Origin: Thermoflexus sp042408815
GTDB lineage: Bacteria; Chloroflexota; Anaerolineae; Thermoflexales; Thermoflexaceae
NCBI RefSeq assembly: GCF_042408815.1
Contig: NZ_JBHOQR010000001.1
Span: forward strand, 1-55,856
DNA length: 55,856 nucleotides
Direction of reading: 5' to 3'
Shown here: piece after piece, positions 17,111-26,900 of the stretch
How positions within the stretch are numbered: the first letter of the stretch is position 1
Layout of the letters: each line of letters starts with the position of its first letter
Program-made: the position numbers and the translations under genes
The notes under the pieces: generated by a model
Database searches by the model: none
The model's input: only the letters and a program-made list of their open reading frames with translations
What the model was told of the DNA's origin: nothing

Positions 17111-17872
17111 TTACCTGCCACTGGCCTCCTCGATCAGCGCAGCCAGTCGCCGATAGGCCTGGGCCCCGGGGTGATTGGCCATGTAATCCAGAAGGCTCTG
17201 CCCGGCGACCGGAGCCTCAGCGAACCGGATGCTTTGAGGGATGAAGACCTGAAACACTTTTTTCCCGAAGGCGGCTGTCAGCTCCGCGAGCACGTCCCGA
17301 TGATGGCGAAGGTGGAGCTGCACCATGGTGGGCAGGATGCCCATGAGCTCGATGGAAAGCCCCAATTGCTGGCGCAACCGCCCGACGGCGATCAGCAGCC
17401 CTTTCAGGCTGCGCAGGGAGAGATAATCCGGCCGGATGGGGATCAGGAAGGCATCGGCGGCGACGAGGGCGTTCACCGTGAGGGGGCCCAATCCGGGCGG
17501 CGCGTCGATCAGGATGTAGGCATAGTGTCCATGAACCGGTCGAAGGGCCTCTCGAAGCCGGTAAGGCCAGCGCGGGCGCTGGTGCAGGATCAGCTCCGCC
17601 TGGTTCAGCTGAAACGAGGCGGGGGCGATCTCCAGACCCGGCCGCAGGTTCCGGATCACCTGGGTGATGGGGATGCCTTTCATCAGCGAGGCCTCGACGG
17701 TTGGCGAGAGATCCTCGTTCAACCCGAAAGCCGCCGTTAACGCCGCCTGGGGGTCAAGATCCACCAACAGGGTGGATGCGCCGCGCTCCGCCAGCGCGAC
17801 GCCGAGATGAACCACCGTCGTGGTTTTGCCCGTCCCCCCTTTCTGGCTGACTACGGCAATGGTTCGAGCCAC
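17111..17872 (-). CDS. ParA/Soj-family partition-type ATPase
   Basis: Protein of 253 residues. The deviant Walker A motif is KGGTGKTTT at 11-19, with the signature Lys at 11. Walker A' is LLVDLDPQAALTAAFG, and ILIDAPPGLGPLTVNAL holds Walker B. The length and absence of an N-terminal helix-turn-helix match chromosomal Soj/ParA or MinD-like positioning ATPases. No ParB with a DNA-binding domain is adjacent, and the downstream gene is a membrane protein, so the cargo may not be the chromosome. The start is GTG at 17872 with a weak AGGCAGGT upstream. rarA follows on the upstream side, 65 nt away on the same strand. Confidence 0.85.
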   Translation of the reverse strand: MARTIAVVSQKGGTGKTTTVVHLGVALAERGASTLLVDLDPQAALTAAFGLNEDLSPTVEASLMKGIPITQVIRNLRPGLEIAPASFQLNQAELILHQRPRWPYRLREALRPVHGHYAYILIDAPPGLGPLTVNALVAADAFLIPIRPDYLSLRSLKGLLIAVGRLRQQLGLSIELMGILPTMVQLHLRHHRDVLAELTAAFGKKVFQVFIPQSIRFAEAPVAGQSLLDYMANHPGAQAYRRLAALIEEASGR

Positions 17873-17937
17873 GTGGACCTGCCTTCGGCTCTGCGGGCCG
17901 ATGCGAGCGGATCAAGAATCATGTCGTTGGTCCGGAA

Positions 17938-19347
17938 TCAGGAAGAGGCCTCGCCCCTTTCACCTTCCGGCATCGGAGATCCAGGGCCTTCAGATCCCTC
18001 CATACGATCTCCCCACCAGCGGCGGAGCCGCTCCGCGATCTCCCGTTCGTAACCCTGGTCGGATGGCGCGTAAAAGCGAACGCGGGGGAGCCCGACGGGC
18101 CAGTAGGATTGTCGGACGAAGTGCCCCGGAAAGACATGCGGATATTGATAGCCCCGGCCATGGCCCAGGGCCTCGGCATCGCGACTGGCGTCCTTCAGGT
18201 GGGCGGGGACCTCACCGGCTCCGTGAGCGCGAAGGAATTCCAGAGCCTGGAAAAAGGCCCCCGTGCGGTTGCTCTTGGGGGCAGTGGCCAGATACAGCGT
18301 GGCCTCAGCCAGAGGATAGGCCGCCTCAGGCATCCCCACCCACTCCACAGCCTGAGCGCATGCGGCGGTCACCACAATCGCCATGGGATCCGCCAGTCCC
18401 ACATCTTCCGCCGCCAGGATCAACAGACGCCGCATGATGAACCGGGGATCCTCTCCCGCTTCCACCATTTTCGCCAGCCAGAGCAGGGCGGCATCGGGAT
18501 CGCTTCCCCGGATCGACTTGATGAAGGCGCTGATCGTATCGTAATGGGCTTCCCGATCGTAAGCCAGTGCCCGCCGCTGGACAACGGCCTGGGCGATCTC
18601 CATGGTGATGCGGATCATCCCATCCGGATCGGGGGAGGTCACGCTGACGGCCAGCTCCAGCGCGTTCAGGGCGCTGCGGGCGTCCCCTTCGCTCAGGCGA
18701 GCCCAGAATTGAAGAACCTCTTCAGGGACTTCGATCGGCTGCCCCCCGTAACCGTTCTCCGGATCCGAGAGCGCGCGTCGAAGCAGCTGAAGGATCTCGT
18801 CTTCTGTCAGAGGCTGAAAGGTGAAGACTCGGGAACGGGAGACCAAGGCGGGGACGATGGTGAAGTAGGGGTTCTCGGTGGTGATGCCGATGAAGACCAC
18901 CGTGCCGTCTTCCACGTAAGGCAACAGGGCATCCTGTTGCACCCGGGTAAAGCGATGCAGCTCATCGACAATGAGGATGGTTCGCTGAAGATAGAGACGG
19001 CGGCGATCCTGCGCCTCCTGAATCACCCGGCGGAGGTCCGGGAGGCCGGCGGTGACCGCACTCAGAGTCTCCACATGGGCCCGGGCTGCCTGGGCGATCA
19101 GCAGAGCCAGGGTGGTTTTGCCGGTGCCCGGCGGACCCCAGAAGATCATGGAGTTCAGCAGCTTTCCTTCTTCGATGAGGCGTCGAAGGGGGGCGCCGGG
19201 CCCAATCAGATGAGCCTGGCCCACGAATTCTTCGAGGCGTCGAGGGCGCAGGCGCGCGGCCAGGGGGGCTTCCCGCCGAACCGCTTCCGCCTGGCTATAG
19301 GAGAAAAGATCCTTCTTTCCGGCCATCTCCGCGGGATGTCCTTTCAT
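17938..19347 (-). CDS. rarA: Replication-associated recombination protein A (RarA/MgsA), AAA+ ATPase
   Basis: About 469 residues. Order: PLAARLRPRRLEEFVGQAHL, Walker A WGPPGTGKTTLA, the Walker B and adjacent RarA signature DELHRFTRVQQDALLPYVE, sensor GITTENPYF, then the C-terminal tetramerisation region (ALLWLAKMVEAGEDPRFIMR) with AYPLAEATLYLATAPKSNR. RarA acts at stalled forks with SSB and RecA. The ATG at 19347 overlaps the gmk stop (ATGA, 19344-19347) and has GGAAGG four nt upstream. A second ATG at 19326 is less well placed. Length and domain order are typical. Confidence 0.93.
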   Translation of the reverse strand: MKGHPAEMAGKKDLFSYSQAEAVRREAPLAARLRPRRLEEFVGQAHLIGPGAPLRRLIEEGKLLNSMIFWGPPGTGKTTLALLIAQAARAHVETLSAVTAGLPDLRRVIQEAQDRRRLYLQRTILIVDELHRFTRVQQDALLPYVEDGTVVFIGITTENPYFTIVPALVSRSRVFTFQPLTEDEILQLLRRALSDPENGYGGQPIEVPEEVLQFWARLSEGDARSALNALELAVSVTSPDPDGMIRITMEIAQAVVQRRALAYDREAHYDTISAFIKSIRGSDPDAALLWLAKMVEAGEDPRFIMRRLLILAAEDVGLADPMAIVVTAACAQAVEWVGMPEAAYPLAEATLYLATAPKSNRTGAFFQALEFLRAHGAGEVPAHLKDASRDAEALGHGRGYQYPHVFPGHFVRQSYWPVGLPRVRFYAPSDQGYEREIAERLRRWWGDRMEGSEGPGSPMPEGERGEASS

Positions 19348-20048
19348 TCGCCTTCCGGGTCTCGAGCTGAAAAGTCCCGATCCACCTGTCGGGGATGCAC
19401 CCGGCAATGCTCTGCCCGGATGATCGCCAGGATATCGTTCACCGCCTCGTCCAGCCGTTGATCCCGATTCACGACTACATAATCGAACTCGGACCAGTGT
19501 TTCAGCTCTTCCTCCACGGCCTGGAGCCTCCGGGCGATCGATTCGGTGGTTTCGGTGCCGCGGGCCCGGAGGCGCTCGATCAGCTCTTCCCGGGAGGCAG
19601 GGATGACGAAAATGAACACTGCTTCTGGGATCAGGCGACGGAGCGTGGCCGCCCCCTGCACATCCACGCGCAGGATGACGTCCTTCCCGCTGGCCAGGGC
19701 ATTTTCAATCTCCCAGCGGGGGATCCCTTTATAATCTCCATAAACGATCGCATATTCCAGGAACTCCCCGGCCCGAATGCTTGCTTCAAACTGTTCCCGG
19801 GAGAGGAAATGATAATCCACGCCATCGACCTCATCCGGGCGAGGGGGACGGGAAGTGGCGGTGACCACAAAGTGGAATGGAACGTTCAATTCCTTCATCC
19901 GCCGGATGAGGGAATCCTTCCCGGCTCCGGAGGGCCCCGAGATCACCACCACCAGGGGCCGGGCCGGACGCTGAGCCAGTCCCTCCAGCGTGGAGGGCTC
20001 CTTTACAGGAATCCACTCGGGCGTCTGGGAACCTTTCCGGTCGCTCAT
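19344..20048 (-). CDS. gmk: Guanylate kinase with N-terminal extension
   Basis: Protein of 234 residues. It phosphorylates GMP to GDP with ATP. The P-loop is SGPSGAGKDSL at about 37-47, and the GMP-binding block is VTATSRPPRPDEVDGVDYHF. EYAIVYGDYKGIP and RVDVQGAATLRR follow, and the tail contains the conserved FDYVVVNRD. About 28 residues precede the usual family start and read as a Pro-rich leader, so a downstream start is possible, but no better ATG is seen. It heads a minus-strand cluster with rarA (4-nt overlap), parA, the unknown membrane gene and fabD. Confidence 0.93.
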   Translation of the reverse strand: MSDRKGSQTPEWIPVKEPSTLEGLAQRPARPLVVVISGPSGAGKDSLIRRMKELNVPFHFVVTATSRPPRPDEVDGVDYHFLSREQFEASIRAGEFLEYAIVYGDYKGIPRWEIENALASGKDVILRVDVQGAATLRRLIPEAVFIFVIPASREELIERLRARGTETTESIARRLQAVEEELKHWSEFDYVVVNRDQRLDEAVNDILAIIRAEHCRVHPRQVDRDFSARDPEGE

Positions 20049-20405
20049 CGGGCTCCAGGAGCTCGAAGGTAGTCTGTTCGGGACGCGCGCAGCTGGGTTT
20101 TGGCGCTCTATAGGGGCCAGGGGGAAGAACGGGCAATAGATCGGAAGGCCCGCCCGACCCCGGATGGCCGGGAGTTCCCTGGTTTCTCATTTTACCCGTG
20201 AGTGGGAGGAAGCGGCAGGGGATCCGGGACCTCCGATTTTCGTTGCCATGGAGTTCCTCCCGCACGGAATTTACCCCTCTGCTCGCCCGCTCATTCAAGC
20301 GACTCCCCGTGTTCTGAGCTCTACCGGCGGAACTCCTCGAGGCTCCTGTAGGAGCACTCTCTGGATATAATGGAGAGCGAATCCGGGAAACGGAGGGGGG
20401 AGAGG
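20049..20405. other. Divergent intergenic region, gmk / FmdB-type gene
   Basis: 357 bases without a credible gene. A TAAAAT reads on the minus strand at 20189-20194 and a TATAAT on the plus strand at 20366-20371. These are the likely -10 elements of gmk and the zinc-ribbon gene respectively. Nothing else stands out. Confidence 0.4.
20366..20371 (+). promoter_or_regulatory. -10 element before the FmdB-type gene
   Basis: A perfect TATAAT sits 35 nt before the ATG at 20406. No clear -35 hexamer is present at the expected distance. Confidence 0.45.
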
Positions 20406-20837
20406 ATGCCCATCTATGAGTATCGGTGCCGGCAATGTCGTCGTCGGGTTACGGCGTTCTTCCGCACCTTCTCCGAGGTGGATCACAGCCAGGTCGCCTG
20501 CACCTACTGTGGCAGTCGCGATCTGGTCCGGTTGATTTCCCGGGTGCGGGTGCTCCGCTCGGAGGAATCCCGCCTGGAATCCCTGGCGGATGCGGATTGG
20601 ATCGGGGATGTGGATGAGAAGGACCCGCGCTCCATTGGCCGCTGGATGCGCCGGATGACCCAGGAGCTGGGCGAAGAGCTGGGGGATCTGGGGCCGGAGT
20701 TCGAAGAAGTGATCGAGCGCCTGGAGGCAGGCCAGACACCGGAGGAGATCGAGAAGGCGATCCCCGAGCTCGCCGGCGAGGGAGGGGAGGGGGAAGGAGG
20801 AGAGGAGGGCGAAGCCGACCTGGAAACGGAGGATTGA
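20406..20837 (+). CDS. FmdB-family zinc-ribbon protein
   Basis: Protein of 143 residues. It opens with MPIYEYRCRQC, the FmdB hallmark, and carries a second Cys pair in CTYCGSRDLVRL, giving a four-Cys zinc ribbon over residues 1-45. The rest is acidic and helical (GEELGDLGPEFEEVIERLEAG) and ends in a Gly/Glu-rich tail. FmdB proteins are named after a regulator of formamide degradation, but most have no assigned role. The ATG at 20406 follows a purine-rich GGAGGGGGGAGAGG; the longer reading from 20370 would start before it without family similarity. xpt follows after 70 nt on the same strand. Confidence 0.85.
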   Translation: MPIYEYRCRQCRRRVTAFFRTFSEVDHSQVACTYCGSRDLVRLISRVRVLRSEESRLESLADADWIGDVDEKDPRSIGRWMRRMTQELGEELGDLGPEFEEVIERLEAGQTPEEIEKAIPELAGEGGEGEGGEEGEADLETED

Positions 20838-20907
20838 GGATTGCGCGGAATGCAGGGGCTTTTTAGAGGGTTTGCGGGAAAGCCTTAATGCGAAGAGGAG
20901 GGACTCG

Positions 20908-21480
20908 GTGGAAGCCCTGCGAGAGGCCATCCGTCGTTACGGCCGCCATTTGGGGAACGGCATCATTAAAGTGGATGCCTTCCTGAATCATCAGATCGAT
21001 CCGGCCTTGATCGCGGCCTGTGGCCAGGAGCTCGCCCGGCGTTTTCGCCCCCGCCATCCCACCAAAGTGTTGACCGCGGAGATCTCCGGCATTGGGCCGG
21101 CCCTGATGACCGCGTATGCCCTCGGGGTCCCATTGGTCTTTGCCCGCAAGCATAAGCCCCTCACAATGGGGGAGGATGTGTTCTTCGCGACCGCGCCTTC
21201 GCACACCAAGGGGGGCGATGTGACGCTGCTGGTGGCTGCGGATTACCTCCGGCCCGGGGATCGCGTGCTGATTGTGGACGACTTTCTGGCGACGGGGGCT
21301 ACGATCTTGGCCCTGGCCCGGCTGGCTCAGGCGGCCGGCGCGCAGGTGGTCGGGATCGGAGCGGTCATCGAAAAGCGCTTTGAGGGAGGTCGGGATCGGC
21401 TGCAAGCGCTGGGCGTACCCATCGAGTCCCTAGCCGTGGTGAGCGGCGTAGAGGGGGATCAGATCCTGCTGGAGGAATAG
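20908..21480 (+). CDS. xpt: Xanthine phosphoribosyltransferase
   Basis: About 190 residues, as in B. subtilis Xpt (194). It converts xanthine and PRPP to XMP in purine salvage. Diagnostic blocks: the N-terminal VEALREAIRRYG, GIIKVDAFLNHQIDP, KVLTAEISGIGPALMTAYA, FARKHKPLTM, and the PRPP loop VLIVDDFLATGAT. GTG at 20908 is chosen because AGAGGAGGG lies just upstream and the family starts here; the frame is open to 20872. The 70-nt leader is too short for a purine riboswitch, and no such fold was seen. Confidence 0.93.
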   Translation: MEALREAIRRYGRHLGNGIIKVDAFLNHQIDPALIAACGQELARRFRPRHPTKVLTAEISGIGPALMTAYALGVPLVFARKHKPLTMGEDVFFATAPSHTKGGDVTLLVAADYLRPGDRVLIVDDFLATGATILALARLAQAAGAQVVGIGAVIEKRFEGGRDRLQALGVPIESLAVVSGVEGDQILLEE

Positions 21481-21552
21481 GGGCGCCTTCGTTATGAATG
21501 GATGATCTGGGGCGCATCCCAGCTTGCCCATTCTTTCTGGGAGCGCAGGGGT

Positions 21553-22779
21553 GTGGAAGCAATCCCGGTTTTCCAACAGCGGCGGGTGATTCTCGGGGTC
21601 ACGGGCGGCATCGCAGCGTATAAAGTGGCGGACCTGGCTAGCAAGCTGACTCAAGCGGGGGCCCAGGTGGATGTCGTGATGACTGCTGCCGCCGCTCGCT
21701 TCGTGGCCCCGCTCACGTTTCACGCCCTCACGGGTCGACCGGTGTGGACCGATCTGTGGACGCCCACGCCGGAGACGGCGATCCCCCACGTGGTTCTCGG
21801 GGAGGCAGCGGATCTGGTGGTCATCGCGCCTGCGACGGCGGATTTTATCGCCAAGATGGCCCACGGGCTGGCGGACGATCTGTTGAGCGCGCTGTGTCTA
21901 TCCACGCGAGCTCCGATCCTCATTGCCCCGGCCATGGATGGGGGGATGTGGGCGAACCCGGTGACCCAGGAAAACGTGGAACGCCTTCGAGCACGAGGGA
22001 TCGAGGTGGTGGGCCCTGCCTATGGACGGATGGCCTCCGGCCTGGAGGGCTGGGGCCGCATGATCGAGCCGGCTGAGCTGATCGGGCATATCCGCCGGAT
22101 CCTCGGCCGTAAGGGGCCCATGGCCGGCCGCCGGGTGGTGGTGACCGCTGGCCCCACCTATGAACCGATCGATCCGGTTCGATTTATCGGGAACCGCTCC
22201 TCAGGGAGGCAAGGCTTCGCCCTGGCCCAGGCCGCACTGGATCGCGGTGCGGAGGTGGTGCTGATCGCCGGCCCGGTGGCGTTAGAAACCCCCGTTGGGG
22301 CTCAGCGCATCGATGTGGGAACGGCTGCGGAGATGGCGGAGGCGGTCTGGCAGGAATGCAGGGAAGCGGACGTCCTGCTGATGGCCGCAGCGGTGGCCGA
22401 TTACCGTCCAGCCCGGGCGCAGCCGTTGAAGATCAAGAAGGGGGCCGCGTTCGCCCTGGAGCTCGTGGCCACCGTGGATATCCTGGAAGGCGTGGCGGCC
22501 CGCCGGGTGGAACAGGGAAAGCCCCAGGTGGTGGTGGGCTTCGCGGCCGAGACGGGGGATCTGCTGGAGAACGCGCGGGCAAAGCTGCAGGCCAAAGGGC
22601 TCGATCTCATCGTCGCCAATGACGTCACCGAGCCCGGGGCCGGGTTTGCCGTGGAGACGAATCGGGTCACTCTCATCGACGCGCGGGGACACGTGGAGCC
22701 GCTGCCCCTGATGAGCAAGGCCGCCGTCGCCGAGGCCATCCTAGATCGCGTGGTCGATCTCCTGCGGGGAAAAGGGTAG
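21553..22779 (+). CDS. coaBC: Bifunctional phosphopantothenoylcysteine decarboxylase / phosphopantothenate-cysteine ligase
   Basis: About 408 residues carrying two steps of coenzyme A synthesis. The N-terminal flavoprotein CoaC (about 1-185) has ILGVTGGIAAYKVADLAS, the catalytic His in PHVVLGEAADLVVIAPATAD, and the substrate loop PAMDGGMW (P-x-M-N-x-x-M-[WY] in many homologues; Asp here). The C-terminal CoaB (from about 190) has VVVTAGPTYEPIDPVRFIGN, SSGRQGFALAQAA, and MAAAVADYRPA with KIKK. It ends in FAVETNRVTLID. The GTG at 21553 has GGGAG upstream; an open frame to 21502 gives a few extra residues. Cytoplasmic. It follows xpt by 72 nt. Confidence 0.93.
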   Translation: MEAIPVFQQRRVILGVTGGIAAYKVADLASKLTQAGAQVDVVMTAAAARFVAPLTFHALTGRPVWTDLWTPTPETAIPHVVLGEAADLVVIAPATADFIAKMAHGLADDLLSALCLSTRAPILIAPAMDGGMWANPVTQENVERLRARGIEVVGPAYGRMASGLEGWGRMIEPAELIGHIRRILGRKGPMAGRRVVVTAGPTYEPIDPVRFIGNRSSGRQGFALAQAALDRGAEVVLIAGPVALETPVGAQRIDVGTAAEMAEAVWQECREADVLLMAAAVADYRPARAQPLKIKKGAAFALELVATVDILEGVAARRVEQGKPQVVVGFAAETGDLLENARAKLQAKGLDLIVANDVTEPGAGFAVETNRVTLIDARGHVEPLPLMSKAAVAEAILDRVVDLLRGKG

Positions 22780-22891
22780 CGTCTGGTCTATCCTCCGGAG
22801 ATTCTGCCGATCAGGGCTGCTGCGCGCGTCCCATTCGGCTCTCCATCAGCCAATCCGTCTCCCGGATTCAGGGCGGGGGTGCGCATCCTTC

Positions 22892-23434
22892 TCATGGCCA
22901 CCCGGTCAGGATGGAGGGGAGAGGGTGCATCAACAGCCGGATGGGGATGAGGGCGTAGTTCTTGAATAACATAGCTAAAGTGGGAAGCGTGATGGAGGCG
23001 CTGAAATCCGAGCGAATCGCCGCCGCAAGGGGAGCCAGCTGCCACGTCCATGGAACGGTGAGACTGTAGAAGATCATGGTGAGAACCGCTCCGACCAGGA
23101 CCAGCCACCAGAGGAGCCCGCCGATCCCCCCCAGCAGGTAATCCATCAATCCCAGAGCCGCCAGGCGGATCTGCCGATAAAAAGTGAAATTCAAAAGCTC
23201 CAGCCCGATGTAGGCGATCAGGAAAATCGTAACAAAAAAGAATATGGAAGTTTCTACGGTGATCAAACCCACGGCGCGGGCGAAGGCAGTCACCATGAGA
23301 TCTTGAAGGCCGATGGCAAGCACCAAGGCGAGATAAACAGAGGCCAGGCTGAGGATCTGCTTGACCAATCCTCTGTGCCCTCCTATCCATCCGCTGATCA
23401 GCGCCCCAAGCACCAGCACCAGATCGAAGATCAT
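22892..23434 (-). CDS. CvpA-family membrane protein
   Basis: Protein of 180 residues with four likely membrane helices: DLVLVLGALISGWIGGHRGL, ILSLASVYLALVLAIGL, FFFVTIFLIAYIGLELL and GLLWWLVLVGAVLTMIFYSL. The Gly-rich first helix followed by GLVKQILSLASVYLA is the CvpA pattern. CvpA was named for colicin V production and is now linked to envelope integrity; the molecular role is unclear. The ATG at 23434 has an excellent GAGGAGG ribosome-binding site. It converges with coaBC across 112 nt. A minus-strand -10 (TATAAT) lies about 90 nt upstream. Confidence 0.75.
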   Translation of the reverse strand: MIFDLVLVLGALISGWIGGHRGLVKQILSLASVYLALVLAIGLQDLMVTAFARAVGLITVETSIFFFVTIFLIAYIGLELLNFTFYRQIRLAALGLMDYLLGGIGGLLWWLVLVGAVLTMIFYSLTVPWTWQLAPLAAAIRSDFSASITLPTLAMLFKNYALIPIRLLMHPLPSILTGWP

Positions 23435-23981
23435 CCGGTCCTCCTCTGATTCGGGGATCCGGACCGTTGCGGTTGAGAGGCGAGGGGAACAGCCCCTGTT
23501 CTCCCCTTGCCACCCTTTGATTTCATTATAGCGAAAGGGTGGGTTCGGTTAAGGGATCGGTGCCCTCCGGCTTGATCTCATAAGGGATTTTCGCCTTCAG
23601 GGATGGAGGCCGCCGAGGGCGCTCCCCTATTCCCTTCTCTCCAGGTTGCGGCGCGCGGCCATTCGCTCTTTCGGAATCCAGGTTCGCCTGGATCCAAATG
23701 GATCATGGGCCAAGCGAAAGGCCAGGCCAACGGACCGCCAGGCGGGATATTCTGGGTTAAACTTAACAGAGAAAGCGGGCCGCCCCGTCCCGGGGTTGTT
23801 TTCACGGCATTCGGACGGTGCTCGATCCTGCGCGCATGGATGGGGGCGGCGCCGCTGGCTTTCCCCAGCCGCTTTCGAGGCTGGGCCGGCCGCTGGGAGG
23901 GTCCCGCCTCACCCCTCCACCCTCACGGGGAGCGGGATCCATGCAAACGCGAGACTCAATATGGGTTCGGAGAGGCGAGCG
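23435..23981. other. Divergent intergenic region, CvpA-like gene / secA
   Basis: 547 bases. Besides the CvpA-like promoter, the part from 23555 to 23981 shows open frames on both strands but no family similarity and no coding signature I trust. A short AT-rich patch near 23755-23775 (GGTTAAACTTAACAG) is the best place for a secA promoter. The last bases, GGAGAGGCGAGCG, are the secA ribosome-binding site. Confidence 0.4.
23525..23552 (-). promoter_or_regulatory. Probable promoter of the CvpA-like gene
   Basis: On the minus strand TATAAT occupies 23525-23530. A weak -35 (TTAACC, 23547-23552) lies 16 nt away. The ATG is about 90 nt downstream. Confidence 0.45.
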
Positions 23982-26900
23982 ATGCTGAAACAGATCCTGG
24001 GGAAGATCCTGGGGGATTCATCTGATCGCTGGTTGCGCCGGTGGGCGCCGCTGGTGGAGGCCATTAATCGCCTGGAGCCGGAGTTCGAGAAGTTGACGGA
24101 TGCCGAATTGCGAGGGATGACCGACCGGTTCCGGACGCAAATTGCGGAGGCGATCGCCGGCCATCGGGAGGCCTATCGCCGGGCCTATCTGTCCTGGCTG
24201 GTAGAGCGGGATCCGGATCGGCGCACTCAGCTGGAATACGAAGTGAAGCAGCGCCTGTCCGAGTTGCGCCAGGCGGAGGAGGCCATCCTGGAGGAGCTTC
24301 TCCCCCAGGCTTTCGCTGCTGTGCGGGAGGCTTCAAAACGGACCCTGGGGTTGCGGCATTACGATGTGCAGCTGCTGGGCGGCATCGCGCTCCACTTCGG
24401 CAAAGTCGCTGAAATGAAGACTGGCGAAGGGAAGACCCTGGTCGCCACCCTACCCCTCTACCTCAACGCCCTGCTGGGGCTGGGTGTTCATCTGGTGACG
24501 GTAAACGATTACCTGGCCCGGCGGGATGCTCGCTGGATGGGGCCGATTTACCATATGCTGGGCCTTCGGGTGGGGCTGTTGCAGGCCGGGGAGGGCAATG
24601 CTTACATTTATGACCCCGATTACGATGGGGGAAAGGAGGATTTCGCCCAACTGCGTCCCGTCTCGCGCAAGGAAGCCTACTTGGCAGATATCACCTACGG
24701 GACGAACAATGAGTTCGGCTTCGATTACCTTCGGGATAACATGGCCTTCACCTTGGAGGCGCGGGTCCAGCGGCTGGAGCGTCCACATCGTTATGCCATC
24801 GTGGACGAGGTGGATAATATCCTCATCGATGAAGCGCGGACGCCGCTGATCATCAGCGGCCCGGCGGAGGAGGCGACCGAGGAATATATCCGGTGGGCTC
24901 AAATCGTGAGGCAGCTGCGGCCTGGCGATTACGAGATCGATGAGAAGCACCGGACAGTCCATCTCACCGATTCCGGCTATGACCGGGTCGAACAGCTCAT
25001 CGGCAAACCCATCTTCGATCCAGAACGCCCTGAGGAGCTGACCCCTGAACAGATGAAGATGATCCACCACCTGGAGCAGGCCCTCAAGGCCCAGTTCCTC
25101 TATCATCGCAACCGTGATTACATCGTGCAGGGGCGTCAGGTGGTGATCATCGACGAGTTCACCGGCCGCCTCATGCCGGACCGCCGCTGGTCCGATGGCC
25201 TGCATCAGGCGATTGAAGCGAAGGAAGGCGTGCCCATCCGCCCGGAGAACGTTACCTATGCCACCATCACCATTCAGAACTACTTCCGCTTGTATGAGAA
25301 GCTGGCCGGGATGACTGGCACCGCGGCGACGGAGGCGGAGGAGTTCCAGAAGATCTACGGGCTGGATGTGGTGGTCATTCCCACCCACCGTCCGATGATC
25401 CGCGTGGATTACCCCGATGTGATCTATCGAACAAAGGAGGCCAAGCACCGGGCGATCCTCCGGGAGATCGTCCAGATGCACACCATGGGCCGGCCAGTGC
25501 TGGTGGGGACCACTTCGGTGGAGGCCTCGGATTACTTGAGCAAGCGTCTGCAAGCCGAGGGCCTGCGCTGGCTGGCGCTGGTGGACTTGGTGAAGGATGC
25601 ATTGCGGCGTCGCGAGGCCGAGGGGAAGGAGGTCCTGCTCTCCGAGGAGGAGCGGGGGCTTCTCGGCCAGCCGCCGGAGAAACTGCCTGGAGGGAAGCTC
25701 CGGTCCTGGGCCCGGGCCCTGGGGCTGGATCCGGATCCGCTGTCCCCAGCCAATCTGGAGCATCTCGCGGCGTTGTGGCGGGTGGACCAGCCGGATCGGC
25801 TCCGACGGGTCCTGGAGCATGGGGTTCCCCATGAGGTGTTGAACGCGCGTCATCACGACCGGGAGGCACGCATCATCGCCCAGGCTGGCCGGGTCGGAGC
25901 GGTGACCATCGCCACCAATATGGCGGGGCGTGGTGTGGACATCAAACTGGGCGGCGAGCTGCCGGAGGAGGTCCTGGGGGATGTCAACCGGGTCCTGCGT
26001 CGGGCCGGGTTCAATCCTTATGAGATGACGTTTGAGGAGCGGGCTGCGGCGCTGCGCCAGCTGGATCCCTCTCAATATGGGCTGTATCGGGAGGCGGTGC
26101 AGCGTTTCCTGGAGCATATCGAGGGCGAGCGCAAGGTGAAGGCTCTTGGGGGCCTTCACGTGCTCGGCACGGAGCGCCATGAGGCGCGGCGGATCGATAA
26201 TCAGTTGCGCGGCCGCGCCGGCCGTCAGGGGGACCCAGGCTCCTCCCGTTTCTATCTCTCGCTGGAGGACGACCTGCTCCGGCGGTTCGCCGGGGATCGC
26301 CTGCGCGGCTGGATGGAGCGCGTGTGGGGAGATGACGATGAGCCACTGGAGCATCCCTGGCTGAACAAAACCATTGAGGAGGCTCAGCGGCGAGTGGAGG
26401 GCTACAACTTCGATATCCGCAAGCACCTGCTGGAATACGATGATGTGCTCAACCGTCAGCGCGAGCTGATCTACGGCCAGCGCCTCCGGCTGCTTCTGCG
26501 GGACGATCTCCATGACGATCTCTGGGCGATGGTGGAGGCGGAGGTCGGACGCCGGCTTCAGCAGATGAAGCCCGGCGAGGGATGGAAGGTCATCGAGTGG
26601 CTGGACAGTGTTCAGCCACCGATGGTGCTGAGCGATGGTCGATTCCTTCCTTCCTTCAGCCTGGCCCTGCTCCTGGAGCGCTTGGCGTCTGGGGAGCCTT
26701 CCCTCCAGAAGGTCGCCGGATTGCTTCATGAGGCGGCGCGGGCAGCGGCCGCTCACTGGGCGGAAGCAGCAGCCCGGGCCGTCCAGGCAGTGGCGGAGCG
26801 CAGCCGGGATACCCTCTCAGATTGGGTGGATGCGGCGGAGCGGGCGTTTGAGGACTGGCTTCAGGAAGGATCGGAAGGCCGCCAGGGGTTGAATCTGCGC

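Noticed and set aside
20838..20907. Purine riboswitch before xpt
   Set aside because: The 70-nt gap is too short for the aptamer plus switch, and the conserved loop sequences were not seen.
24450..26756. 768-codon open frame antisense to secA
   Set aside because: It is a shadow of the GC-rich secA frame: Leu/Gln/His-rich, with no domain, no ribosome-binding site and no start in a plausible place.
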